A stretch of DNA of 64,000 nt from Hesseltinella vesiculosa (taxonomy: Eukaryota; Mucoromycota; Mucoromycetes; Mucorales; Cunninghamellaceae), in assembly GCA_002104935.1 (NCBI GenBank), contig MCGT01000002.1, positions 1,302,001 to 1,366,000 on the forward strand, written 5' to 3'. How positions within the stretch are numbered: position 1 is the stretch's first letter; each line of letters opens with the position of its first letter. The notes under the pieces were generated by a model. The model saw only the letters and a program-made list of their open reading frames with translations. It had not been told where the DNA came from and ran no database searches. Shown here one piece after another: positions 33,020 to 45,071 of the stretch. Position numbers and translations under genes: made by a program.

Positions 33020-33290
33020 TAATTTTTTGGGCCTGATTGCCTGGTGTTTCCCCTGGGCAAAATGATCCATTTTCAGGCATGTCAAAACGAAGCAGGTCGG
33101 AAGTTGGCTGAGCAACCATTACCAATCGACCTGATTTTTTCAGCATCACCATCCTTCACGAGTGTGCGCATCTATGTAAAATTTCACAACAATTCAATCG
33201 CCCAAAAAGTGTCTACGACATTGCAATTGTTTTTTTCAAGTTCGAAAAATCTCCGGCCAGACTTGGCCGACGTTTTGCTGTGAACGCTTG
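33020..33290 (+). repeat. Dispersed repeat, copy
   Basis: Head module CCCCTGGGCAAAATGATC, then a body with TGTCAAAACGAAGCAGG and GACCTGATTTTTTCAGCATC. The same order is found at 58930-59180, and related pieces occur at 8870-8945, 29020-29160, 33421-33645 and about 43245-43340. Confidence 0.65.
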
Positions 33291-33420
33291 TGTGCCTCTA
33301 GTCCATCATCGCAACGTTTGAGAAGCCTGCCGTGTTAACCAAGGTGATTTCTTATCATTTTTTAATTGTATGCAACATAGGAGGTGAAGCGACTAATGAA
33401 GATGATGCGCTATTTTTTTT

Positions 33421-33645
33421 TTGACCAGATCTCCTGGGGGTTCCCTGGCAAAATCGACGATTTCGAAAAAAATGGAGCCTGTGCTCAGCACTTTTGAACT
33501 AATGAATCAACTTTAAATTTTTCACACAAGCACAAACTTACAAATCATGATGGTGCTGAAAAATCAAGCCGATTAGAAAAGGTCACTCAGCTAACATATT
33601 GCAAGTTTACTTTCGACACCTCCGATTCTCCAGCCAAAAAAAAAA
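33421..33645. repeat. Dispersed repeat, rearranged copy
   Basis: The head module (CTCCTGGGGGTTCCCTGGCA) reads on the plus strand at 33427-33455, but the body at 33540-33645 reads on the minus strand (TTTTTCAGCACCATCATG when reversed). Confidence 0.6.
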
Positions 33646-33966
33646 AACGAAAAGACAAAAAAAAACAAGTTTGCCAAATTTCAATGTCCGTACGTGGAAA
33701 CCCATCTTCGCAGGCTGCAAGCTTTTGGCAGCAGCCATCGCCCTTTTTGTCGCCAAAGGCCAGCCAAATGTTGCATAGTGTGATAGGATACACATCCAGC
33801 CAGGGGTTATCATAGTTGGTCTACAAACGAGTCCCCCCCCCGTTTCTTCCAAAGGTTGGTGGTTCAGCCTGGCGGATACTGTAAAAAAAAAAAATTAAAA
33901 AAAGGCGGGATGCGAGAAGCGCTTTGATTTCTTTCCTTTTTTTTTTTCAGAACCAAACTGCAGCAA

Positions 33967-36268
33967 ATGACATTTGCTTGCAGATTGATCAAGATGCGAT
34001 TGGCATTGTCTCCTCAGCTACATAGAATCTATACAACAACTACGACACGGCAATCCACCTGCAGAGCGACCCATTGGTCTCGTTCATATGGACAACCCTT
34101 GCACCCTGTCGCCCACCAACAACGCTCATTGGCAACAATACCCCTTGCTTCGCCTTTGCTAATGGGACCTTTGCCGACGATATGCAAGCGAAAGCAAAAA
34201 CTACGGACATGTCGTCTTGCGTGGCCGTTGATTATACCCTGGCTCACAGCCTCCCCCGTGACCACCTCTTTTCCGGTAGCCGCTCCTTTCGAACAGCACG
34301 ACGTTGATGTCATACGGCATTGGCTACACCGCCTATGGTATGAATGCAGCCATTTGGTCAAGGAATGGCTGGTTGAGCCGCTACTGACATTTCGCCGCTT
34401 TGTGCATATTCTCCTATTACTCTGCCCAGTGGCTCTGGCTTCGCCTGCTATGCTCTTTGGCAGTCAGGTGAACAAGGAAGAAACCACAGGGGCGCTGTGG
34501 TGGTACGACTTTTTAGCAAACCAAATGGAACGAGCTGGGCCTTCCTTTATCAAGGCAAGTGAAAAAGGAGAACATCCGCCTACGTCCTAACTTGTCAATT
34601 TCCAGCTAGCGCAATGGATAGCCTCCCGCACCGATTTATTCCCTCGTGGCCTATGCCACCGACTGTCCAAGCTTCACTCGGACGTGACGGCGCACTCGTT
34701 TGATTACACAAAAGTGGTTTTGGAGGAAACATTTGGCCGACGGCTGGACGAGTTGTTTTTGGAACTGGATCCAGAACCTTTGGGCGTGGGTGCCATTGCG
34801 CAGGTGTACAAGGCACGTCTGCATCCTGACCTGATCTTGGCAGACGAAGCGATGCTAGCTGACTTTTGCGTGGACGAAAATGTAGTAACGACTGACGCTG
34901 TGGTGGTTTATGATAAACACGGGAAAGCTGTCCAGATCCGTACCTCAGTGGCCATCAAGGTACTGCACCCTAAAGTCAAAGCTCTGGTCAATCGAGATCT
35001 CAAAATCATGGCGTGCATTGCTGGACTGCTGACCTGGATCCCTTCGTTCCACTGGCTGTCGTTGCCTCAAGAGGTACAGGTGTTTGGGGCAATGATGCGT
35101 GATCAATTGGATCTGCGGGTGGAAGGGCAGCACCTTCTACGGTTCAACGAGCTCTTTGCTGGCAACCCAAATGTATGTTTTCCGCGCCCTTATATGTACC
35201 TGACCAGTGAACAAGTCCTTGTGGAAGAATATGAACACGGCATCCCTCTGTCTGTCTTTTTAAAAGCTGCTGCCACTGCCAAACGTAGTGGCCAATCCTC
35301 GGGCGTATTTGACAAGAAGATTGCAAGCATAGGTAGACAGGGAAAGAGATAGAGAGAGAAACACTGGTTGCTCATTCTTTTCTCCCACCAATTTAGGTCT
35401 TGACACGTTTTTAGTAAGCTTTAACAAAAGGGGAGAGCACCGGCTCACTTTTTTTTTTTTTTTTTTTGGATAGTATATGCTGATCGTGTACAATTTCATC
35501 CATGCGGATCTCCACCCTGGCAACATCATGGTACGTTACTACAAGCCGTCAGCACACCATCCGGTGCAGATGGCCTGGTCCAAGTTAATGCGTCAACAGC
35601 TGAAAGATGAAGGTGACCAAGCTGTGTCTCGTGTGCGTGCAGCGACAACCGACCGCGCTCTGGCCGACACCTTGCAGCAACTGGATGACGAAGGCTATGT
35701 GCCCCAATTGGTGATGATCGACACTGGTCTGGTGAACGAACTGAACGACAAGAACCGACGAAACTTCCTCGACCTGTTCATGGCGATTGCCCAATTCGAT
35801 GGCTACAACGCAGGCAGGTTGATGATCGAGCGCTGCCAGTCTCCTGAACATGTGATCAACGGTGAACTGTTTGCCCTGCGGATGCAACGGCTGATCCTGG
35901 GTCTCAAGGAAAACACCTTTCACCTTGGTACCGTGCGCATTGGCGATTTGCTGTCGGAAGTCCACGATATGGTGAGGACGCATCATGTCAAATTGGAAGG
36001 CGACTTTATCAATGTGGTGGTGGGCATCATGTTATTGGAAGGCATTGGACGGCAGCTGGATCCCGATTTGGATTTATTCAAGAACGCACTACCGGTGCTG
36101 CGAAAGTACAGTATCCAGGATGGTGGCAAGCATACACTCCAAGGCATGAAGGATGTTCAAGAACAAGGCGTGACGACGCCTCATTGGATCAAAGTGTGGA
36201 TCTTTTTGGAGCTTCGTCATTGGCTTACTCGTACCGACCGAGAAGACGAATGGCTGCAAATGTGGTAA
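33967..36268 (+). CDS. ADCK2/Cqd1-type mitochondrial UbiB-family kinase
   Basis: Exons 33967-34554, 34606-35332, 35397-35413 and 35474-36268 give 708 aa. The N terminus is basic and hydroxylated with few acids, as in a mitochondrial presequence, followed by a hydrophobic segment. UbiB-family signatures are GPSFIKLAQWIASRTDLFP (KxGQ region), GVGAIAQVYKA, VAIKVLHP (ATP-binding Lys), HADLHPGNIMV (catalytic loop) and IDTGLV (DFG position). The set fits ADCK2 (human) and Cqd1 (yeast), inner-membrane proteins of coenzyme Q distribution. The KxGQ motif reads KLAQ. Exon 3 is only 17 nt, and intron 1 (34555-34605) needs a GC donor placed exactly at this motif. Confidence 0.9.
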
Positions 36269-37463
36269 GGCATGGAAGGAAGTAGCATGCGCCTCTGACA
36301 TTTTTTTTTATTTGACAGTGACATCCTGTGCTTTAATAACTAGCCTCTTTTATGCGTCTTTACTGATCTTTTTATATCCTTTTTGCTAATAAAAAAAGGT
36401 TCCTGAGCGATGGTTGGGGAATGATGGGAAAAAATTAGAAACGCCATTGATGTGCAGGATTGCTGGGGGGGGATTTACCCGTAGGCAAATAGGTCTACTT
36501 GGTCTGTGCATTGAGAAAAGTGACATTTTTTTATATTGATCTTGTGATGTTTGCATTGGCTGACCTCCCTATTGAATGGTTCATAACACTGAACACGTCA
36601 TGCCGTTTTTTTATGTTCAAAGGATGGAAACGACTTTGTTGTGCTAAAATAGAAGTTATGCCCGTTTTTTTTTTCCTGGTGGACTGTTTCGATTTGAACA
36701 TTTTGAGAGATTGAAGGACAAGCATGAGGAGAAACGATTTTCTGGTCAGCTTACCAAAATTCCAAGAAACACACACGCACATGCAGAGAGAGCAAGAGCC
36801 TACATCCAGGGATCTCCTTATCATCTGCTTACTTTTATAAAGCATTCAACCGAAAGGCTATTAAAAAAATAGAGCCAATCAGGGTCAGGTCAGACGTGTC
36901 CCACCCTTGGCGGTACAGATTTATGGAGGCCATCACGTCGCGGTTGAAGAGTATACGAGACATACACATTGCCTCAAACAACGACGACTGGCTCAGTGAA
37001 TCTTTCATTGGTCAGAGCAAAAGTGTCCACGTGATTTGCTTCATGGTCACGGCAGACCCCGCCATCCAAAAAAAAAAAACCATTTCTTTTGCATGAAAAC
37101 ATAGCCACAATCAATTGAAACATTGTTTTATTGTCTTTTTGTTTGCTACACAGCATGACTAGATAGGATTGGCTACTTCTACGTCAGGGGCATTTTAATA
37201 ACCCAAAAAATCACAAAGATCACGAGTGAATAAAACAGCAAAAAAAGAGGGGGGCAGAAAGATCTGTTCGAATTAAGGAGAGACAACATCTCTGTGTACA
37301 AACTTTCTTTGGCTTTTTTTTTTTTTTTTTCATCAAAAAAAAAAAAAAAACGAAGCCCAAGTCTTCTCACATTGTAAGAGCCCATTGTCCTCCTTTTTTT
37401 TTCCTCTCTTTCTTCCTCTTTTTTTTATTATTCAATATCCCCGCTCTCAGTAAAACGACGATC
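36269..37463. other. Intergenic, 1.2 kb
   Basis: No gene supported; A/T homopolymers and short frames only. The right end is the RhoGAP promoter, with several T runs up to 37430. Confidence 0.5.
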
Positions 37464-40400
37464 ATGTCAACCAAGGTAGTACCTCTGAATGCCTTACCAT
37501 CAACCAGCGGTACTACTTTGGACGAGCTTGCCAGTCAAAATGCAGAATTATGGGGCATTGTCATGAAACAACGCGCTGATATCCAAGAACTCGAGCAGTC
37601 ACTGCTCCGCATCACTCGTGAACGTGACAATCTCTTACGACATCCCCAAGGCAATGGTCTCAACTGGTCACAACAGCAGCCTGAACGATTACAAAGTCGG
37701 TTTTTAAAACACCCTACCGAATCTTTGGATCGACCCGTCATCCCGCCTGCTCCCCACCCGTTGTTTCCACCCTCTGTTTTGACAACTTCCCCTCTGCCCA
37801 ATCGGTTGGCTACTGACCATACTGCTTTACTGGCCCCTGTCCACGCTATCCTCGACAACGACGCTCAGCTGTTTGCAAAGTACCAACAAGCCGAAGCGAA
37901 ACAGGTAGAGGCACGCATGCAGCCACTTGACGACCGCCCGACCAGCTCACCGGCCCCGCCTCCGGCCACTTTTCTCACTGGCAAATCCATCCAAGCCATT
38001 GACCACACCATCCTCACCAACACCAAAGGCCAGGAAGTCATGGCCTTGATTCTGTCTCTCCGCATCTCTTCTACCAATGAGGAACTCTGGCGCCTGGAAA
38101 AAACCCATTTCGATCTCCTCATGCTGGATCACCTTGTAAGCACAAAAAAGGAAAGAAGGAAAGGAGACTTTTTTTCATCTCTTTCCGCCTCTTTTTTTTT
38201 TTTCTTTTAATACAGCTACGGCGGCTGTATCCATCTTTCTGTGAAAGTTTGGATAAATTACCTGACAAGACCGTTTTTAATGCTCGCAGCTATTCAAAGA
38301 TCCAACTAGCCATGGTAAAATTCTACTCCTGATCCTCCTCTCCCTTTCCTTCCCCCTTGTCCGGGACGGGTTTTTTTTTTTTTTTTTCTTTGCTCTCCCT
38401 GGCCAATGTCATTGAAAAAACCTGTTGTCAACAACGCTTGACTAACGTCTTCCATTAGGCAACAACGGAACGGTACCTGACAACATTATTCCACACACCA
38501 TTTCCAGATTCGGAAGAGGTCGTACAATTTCTGTCAACAAGTCTTCATCCTCAGAAACGAGCACATCCAAGCACCAATCAGGTAAATCCAAACTTTACTT
38601 TCTTTCCCCCGTCTCACTCCTGCATCCTCCTTTTTCCTTAGGATTGCACCAAAGAAGGCTTCTTATTGAAAAATATTCATCACAATAATGAATCGGAATA
38701 CCGGCCGTGTTACTTTCAACTTCGTGGTCCCTCCCTCCTTTGCTTTGATCAGGTTTTCATCTCACCCTTTTTTTTTTTCCAACCCTTGCTCACTGTGCCT
38801 TTTTTTGGTAGGATGGTGATACAAACCCTCAACATACCATTTACTTACCAGACGCTCAACTGATGATTCACCGACGGCCAGTCGCCATACAAGGAGCCGA
38901 AACCAACAAGACTGTCCTGACCATCTCCGACACTAAACGCTCCACCAGTCGAGACAAGCAGTCGTCTTGGTCGCCTTTGACGTTGCTGGGCAATTCCGAA
39001 AAGGAAACCGATGAATGGCAGCAAGCTCTCCGACCCATCACCACCGTGTGCGTCCCCACCACCAGCCATAAAAAACCCGCCACCTTGTCCTTGCCGGCCT
39101 TGCGTCCTTCGCCACCCTCTTCACCCCACACCAACTTTGCCTCGTCCTCCTCCTCTTCCTCCACCTCCTCCATCCGCGATGGATTTGGCCAATTCACCAC
39201 CCTCGACCAGATCCCCACCAAGGCTTCCCTGCCTCATCGATCCAACTCGGACACCTCCCTGTATCCAGGCAAGCTCTATTCGCAACCCTGCACCGGCAGC
39301 ATGGAAGAAACGAAACTGCCGGTCATGATCACCTCCTCCCACCTCCGCCAACGCTCCAGCGTCGACTCCGCCATGTATGGCGTCCAGGATGAAAAAAAAA
39401 CCAAACAGAAAGCCCACCGCCGCACCTTCTGGCCCAGAAAAATCTTCTCGTCCGCCAACCCGCCCCAGCCCACCTCCTCGCCCACCTCTTCCTCTGCTTC
39501 GTCTTCACCCCTGGCCCACCCACACGGTGTCTTCCGAGGCTTTTTGTCACGTCATTCTAGTGATGAAGTCTCGCCCCATAAGGAATCCTCCACCTCCACC
39601 CCCATCTTTGGCGTCACTCTGGACGAAGCCATCCGCGTGTCCAAGATCTCCGAGAACTATGAGCTGCCTGCCATTGTCTACCGCTGCATTGAATTCCTGG
39701 AAATGAAGAATGCCGTCTATGAAGAAGGCATCTATCGTCTCAGTGGTAGTGCCTTGAAGATCAAGACCCTGAAGCGCGAATTTGACATTGGTAATAAAAT
39801 GAGACACCCCACCCCTGGGCACACGCAACTAATCCCTCCTCCCTTTTTTTTAATATCAGTGGGCGACATTAATTTGGTCAGCTCAACTTCTCATCGAGAT
39901 TGTGATATACATGCTATTTCGGGTCTCTTGAAACTCTGGTTCCGAGAACTGCCTGACCATGTCTTGACTGACAAGCTCTATCGTGACTTTTTGGCCGTCC
40001 TTAGTAAACTGGAGCAAAAAAAAAAAAAAAGAGATGCAGCGTTTGATGATCTTTGAATAGATATGCAAGACCAAAAAGCATGCGTGCAAGAACTGGGTCG
40101 ACTTGTTTCGTTACTGCCATTATCCAATTACACTCTACTACGAACGCTTTGTGCCCACTTGCATCGTGTTGTCCAAAACGCAAACGTCAACAAAATGAAC
40201 TTGCGCAACATCGGCATTGTCTTTTCACCCACTCTTGGCATACCTGCAGGCATCGTCTGCCTCTTCCTCAGTGAATTTGACTATATCTTTTGGACAGAAA
40301 ACAAAATCAAGCCGACCTCCAGACCATCCTCGCCTGAACCCTGTCCACCCTCTGACCCCGTCTCGCCCCTGTCTGACGATGATCTGGGCCAGGTCCCGCC

Positions 40401-40744
40401 TCTTCCTCGGCGCAGACGCGTTCACTATGTCCATCAAGATGGTCGCAGCAACAGGAACAGTGTACAATATGCTGATGGTGCTCCAGAATGTATTGTTGGC
40501 ATGGAGCAAGGTAAAAAAAAAAAAAAAAAAAAAAAGCCACCCCCACAAGAATGCACACACTCACTGTCCCTTTTGGATACATTGTAAAGGCATCAAGTCC
40601 ATTGAATACTTGCACGAGTCAGGTGGTGGAGATAAATTTCAGCAAGAGGAAGAGGACGGAACATTTGATCCGCCCGCTGCTCAAAGCCCTGCAGCTCAAA
40701 GCCTTGAGACATGGAAGATTGCCAGCGGAACAAAATCTTCCTAG
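37464..40744 (+). CDS. Bem3-like PX-PH-RhoGAP protein
   Basis: Eight exons (37464-38135, 38216-38314, 38459-38581, 38642-38752, 38812-39790, 39860-40003, 40061-40510, 40590-40744) give 910 aa. A short coiled coil opens the protein. A PX-like domain follows (EELWRLEKTHFDLLMLDHLL, RRLYPSF, LPDKTVF), then a PH domain (EGFLLKNIHHNNE, YRPCYFQLRG, ETDEWQQAL), a Ser/Pro linker and the RhoGAP domain (EGIYRLSGSALKIK with the Arg finger, ISGLLKLWFRELPD, NKMNLRNIGIVFSPTLG). It should stimulate GTP hydrolysis on Cdc42/Rho at the cell cortex, as yeast Bem3 does. The last intron begins GTAAA with an A run over 20 nt. Confidence 0.9.
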
Positions 40745-41437
40745 AACACTCCCCCACCTCTGTCGATCCCCTCTATCATTTTCCTTACCTTTATTATTTA
40801 GATGGTTCTCTTATCGTTATTTCCTCATACACCTTTATACTTGAATACCACACCTATTTTTGTTAATGCATAAAATAAGCGAGCAGAAAAATAGAGGACC
40901 AGTGGCAGGTAGTAATCTTCGTCCATCCATCTCTCTTTGATCCTCCGAAGTGGAATTTAAAATGGCAAAGATCATCACTGAACAAGAATGCTCAGCAAAT
41001 GAGTGAAAGCGATTCGCAGACAAAGCATCGATCAGTTTCCAGTTTTCCCAATTTTGACGCCATCACCTCAAATGCCTACCCAGAGACGCGCCACTCACTG
41101 AAGGATGGCCATGTTGCTGACAGAGGAAAGGATCGCCCGACTCTTCCTCCTAAAAATAACTCCGCGGATGAAAGGCCCCTTGCACCCTTGATCTGCCAAA
41201 TTTCCTGGGATTCAACACTGTCACTTTACCCATGTCTCTCATCACCACCTCTTTCATCAGTGATTGCAGCTTAAAAAAATGCATCGTCAAAAACGGGGAG
41301 AGTGAGAGAAACCCCCCTCATGTCAATACGTTGCAGGAGAAAGGAAAATCGCTCATGTTTCAAATGAAACCCACAAGCAGTAAAATTCCGACGTTTTGCA
41401 GGTTCCTTTTTTTTTTTTCTTTTCACATCATGTACTA
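40745..41437. other. Intergenic
   Basis: 693 bp between two plus-strand genes. Nothing beyond a T-rich tract just before the next ATG. Confidence 0.5.
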
Positions 41438-42690
41438 ATGGGAAATCATAAAAAGTCCAATTCTTGGTCTGCTCTTAGCTCCTTGCCTCCTTTCCTGACA
41501 CCTTCATCATCCACAAAGATGCAATCGACCGCTCGGACAACCACCGATGGCCAATTCTTCCAACACACCGCAGGCATGGCCTCCGCGAGCCTGCTTCCTT
41601 TTATCACAGCTTCCATCTCGCCCATCCAAACCACCAGCTCAACTGGGATGCTGACCGATGCTTCCAGACCGACCGCTCTTGATGGCCTCAGCACTTTAGT
41701 CACAGACCAGCTGACAAGGACGACCAGCGACAACCATACAGGCTCATCATCCACAAGCCTACCTCCAACATCTTCCATACCCACCTGCACCAATGACGAT
41801 ACCAATGGCTATCCAACGCCTTCCATTTATCTCTTCGATGGCCGATCCCTTGCTGATGAATCCGCCATGGACAGCGATATCATTCCTTTTATCCAGCCTC
41901 CTCTCCTGACAACCGATAAGGCGTCGCTGTTGGCTGGTGTACTGGAATCGCTGGTTCAGGTCATGGATGAATTGCCGGGACACTCACCCACTAGGGCTTC
42001 CTCGGCTTCCTGCTCCTCTGCCTCTTCTTCTACGGCCTCTGGCATCTCTTTTGGCTCGGACGATCTGCACAGACACCTGGGCAATGGCCTTACCTTGGAC
42101 GACGACATTTTGTTTGACGATCAGCCACAGACACCTACTCGGCCGATCAACACCTCCAGCAGCCACCATCGCCGCCCTTCACCCGTCGATCAGGATGATA
42201 CCATGATCACAGGCCCCTGGAGCCCCTTGGATGACAGCGTGCCCGAAACCCCTCTCTCTTCTGTGTCCAACCAGCAGCTCGATACGCCTTCGTCCCATTC
42301 AGCCCCCAATCTCACCATCCTCGCATTAACCTCCTTCAAAGCCATCCTATGGCCTTCCATCTTGGTAGATCTCGGACTAGGATGCGATGCTGACCTGAAT
42401 TTGGTAAACTGTGTTTTTTTTTTTTGGACCTGCTGACCCCCTCTTCTTCCATCTCTTCAGGTTCTTCTCGTGGCATCCAATTTTTCGGATCAACATATCA
42501 CAGAGATTTTGTCACAATGGAAAGCAATCTTGGAAGCAAGAATGGTCGTGGACCAGGTACAGATATAATGTAAAGTGATGGATTGCTCGAGACCTGATCT
42601 CCTTTCTTTCAGCACCAATCATCCATGGCCACCACCTCATACCTCGGTCAGAAACTCTTTACCCTTGCTCAGATTGACTTTATACCTTGA
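41438..42690 (+). CDS. Uncharacterised Ser/Thr-rich protein
   Basis: Exons 41438-42403, 42461-42556 and 42613-42690 give 379 aa. I do not recognise the family. The first 290 residues are low-complexity Ser/Thr/Pro with short acidic patches (DDDILFDDQPQTPTRP). A more ordered C-terminal part reads LTSFKAILWPSILVDLG, then SDQHITEILSQWKAILEARM. The N terminus MGNHKKS could allow N-myristoylation. No enzyme motif or transmembrane segment is seen. Confidence 0.6.
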
Positions 42691-44202
42691 AAAGAGACGT
42701 AAAATAAAAATGACGTTGATTTTACAGTTTTTCCATGTTTACATTCTCGCGCGTTACAATGGGCATGCTTTGAGAAAATTCACCTTCCGGTTTGAAAGGA
42801 AAAAAAAATTTTCAGTCGCGTTTTGATTTTTTTTCTTCTTGTGCAGCACCCCCCCCCCAGTTTAGCTTCAAGGCTGTTGATATCTTGCCCGAATTTGCTT
42901 GTCACAACAAGCCTGTGTTGCAGTAAGACCGTGTCCCTGGGCTGCCTCCACTCGAGAACGAGGTACTGTGAGAGTGTTTGATTTTGGTCTGGTAGACTTC
43001 TCTTTTTTCTCTGGGAAGCAGTCGTGCCAGGTTGATCACCAGGCCAAGAGCAACAGTCGAAGAACAGCCGATTGCTCACTTTTTCCTTTTTATGTGCTGA
43101 ACTCATCTTGGCAGCCGATGTCTGTGAGCTCACCTGCTACTCGTCGTGTCAAAACTGAACACGCCCTTCACACGTCCATTTTAGTACCGTAGCTCTTTTT
43201 GCGACACTCTTTTGTTTTTTTTTTTTTTTTGTAAATAAGACTGAGGATTTGGAGGCATCAGAAGAGTACCTAATGTCAAGTTTGGCTGGTCGATCACTCC
43301 CAGTCGACTTGACTTTTTACATTTCCATCATCCATCAAAAAAAAAAAAAAAAACGACCGCCGCCAGCTGAAATCAAGTTCGACTGGCGATTTAATCATGC
43401 CCTTGTCTCAGTAGATTGTACCTGCATACGAAATCTGAGGTGATGGTTTGTCTTCTTTTTTTACGCTCTTCCTGCAAAGCAATGATGAAATCTTGTTGCC
43501 TCGATGAATGATGAACAATCACGATGGTTTGTTTCTCATCTTCATTCAAACGTCGAATATACATATACATTATTCTAATCGACTCGCTGTGTTTGCGGTA
43601 TTTCTACCCAAATATACGGTTTCATGCCTCTAAGCTTCTGCATGAAAAAATAAATAAAAAAGGTATGTTATTTTGCACTGTATTATTCCTTTCCCCCCCA
43701 AAAGACGAACACCTTCCAACATCTGGTAGGAGATGGGAGAGCCGCCTGCCAAAAAAGGTAGGCAAACATCAGAGATGTTTTTTTTTTTTTTTTTTTTTTT
43801 TTTTTTCGCTGCCGATGTCGTTCCTTTGGCGCATTACTTCTGCCTATCCGTGAAGACAGAACACTATATTTGCTAGTGGATACCGTACCCATCAGAGAAG
43901 CAAGACCCACCACAACCCTCTTTCGGTAAAAGGCGCTCTGTGGGCCTGATGTTGCCTTTTTTCAGACACCGACTCATTCTGCCCTTTTACTTTTTATTGG
44001 CGTGACTCCCTTTCTCTTCTTTACATCCACATTACATCACTCAAAATAAAGTATCACCATATTTTTTCATCAAAAGAGCTACCTTTATTTTTTTTTTTAG
44101 TCTACTTTGTCGTGACCTAAATACTTGGTACACCTCCTCCCTGTTAAATCGACAGGCAAAAAAAAAAAAAAGAAAATTCAGCAATAAAAAGCAAAAAGGT
44201 AA
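42691..44202. other. Intergenic, A/T-rich
   Basis: No gene supported. A T tract of about 29 nt is at 43778-43806 and a divergent repeat fragment at about 43245-43340. Confidence 0.5.
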
Positions 44203-44309
44203 TCCACCAAACCTGATTCGAACAGATGACCTAGAGATGTCAGGGTTAACCATCTTGATTGGATGGATGCTACTACAGTCTCCCGCTCTACCAACTGAGC
44301 TATTGGTGG
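44203..44309 (-). tRNA. tRNA-Tyr (GUA) with intron
   Basis: On the minus strand, a 7-bp acceptor stem (CCACCAA with TTGGTGG), D arm GCTC-AGTTGGTA-GAGC, anticodon loop CTGTAG with anticodon GTA, and T loop TTCGAAT with a 5-bp stem all fit. About 34 nt between positions 37 and 38 are an intron, as always in eukaryotic tRNA-Tyr; the mature length without it is 73 nt. It carries internal A and B boxes. The flanks are A/T rich, and a T tract of nine lies downstream (pol III termination) on the minus strand near 44160. Confidence 0.93.
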
Positions 44310-45071
44310 GTGATGAAAGTAGTTCACATCGGAGTTTCCCGATTTGGAAATGTCACGTGGAAAAAAATTCCGGCGTCGGATCTTATCGGATACATTAATC
44401 GGGGCCGGAGTTTCCTCGAGCGCTCCCGGTAAAAGTGTCCGGCCGGAAACTTGCAGGTTATGGCATGAGTTGATCACATGCTTGTCACTAGGTGATGTGT
44501 TTTTCGTTTGTTCTTCATAACCTTCTGCTTTTATTTTTATTGTTACAGATGTGTTAGAGACTCTTAAATGAGTCGCACACACACAAAACAATTTTGCTCT
44601 TTTTTTTTTCTCGCAAGCTTTCCATTTTTTTCCATTTTTGCATAGGCAGGGCAAGATAGACCCACAGCTCTTTTTACCCAGTTTCAATGCGCTTTTTTTT
44701 TTTTTGGACACCTTCTTTCCACCATTCAACTGCACACAACCCATTTTTTTTTCACTTCCAGTTTGCCTCTGCTGCAACGGCGGGGTTTAATTAATGATCG
44801 CCGTCCACTTTCCGCCATCGCCGATGGGAGTAACGTTTTGCCAGAAAGCCATCATTGTTTAGTTTAAACGTTGCAAAAGGCACAATCATGTATTCGTTGT
44901 CATACGACGTGCTTTTTTTTTTTTTTTTTTTTTTCCTACCCATTATGACAGGTTTTTTTTATTGTAGGGGCAATGAGCCGGGCGTCTTTTTGGTCTACCC
45001 TCTTTTTTTTTTTTTTTCTTTTTCTAGCTTCTTTGTTTCGACCTTTTTTCTCTCTGGTTTTTTTTTTTGAC
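44310..45071. other. Intergenic after tRNA-Tyr
   Basis: 762 bp, upstream of the tRNA on its strand and of the next gene. T tracts of 18-20 nt (near 44914) are prominent. No gene. Confidence 0.5.

Larger units (their letters stand above)
32159..33966. other. Intergenic, repeat-bearing
   Basis: 1.8 kb without a supported gene. It contains two or three copies or fragments of the dispersed repeat (about 33020-33290, 33421-33455 and 33540-33645). Nothing else is recognised. Confidence 0.5.

Noticed and set aside
44178..44777. 199-codon minus-strand open frame
   Set aside because: Runs straight through the tRNA-Tyr gene and A-tracts; Lys-rich by composition only.
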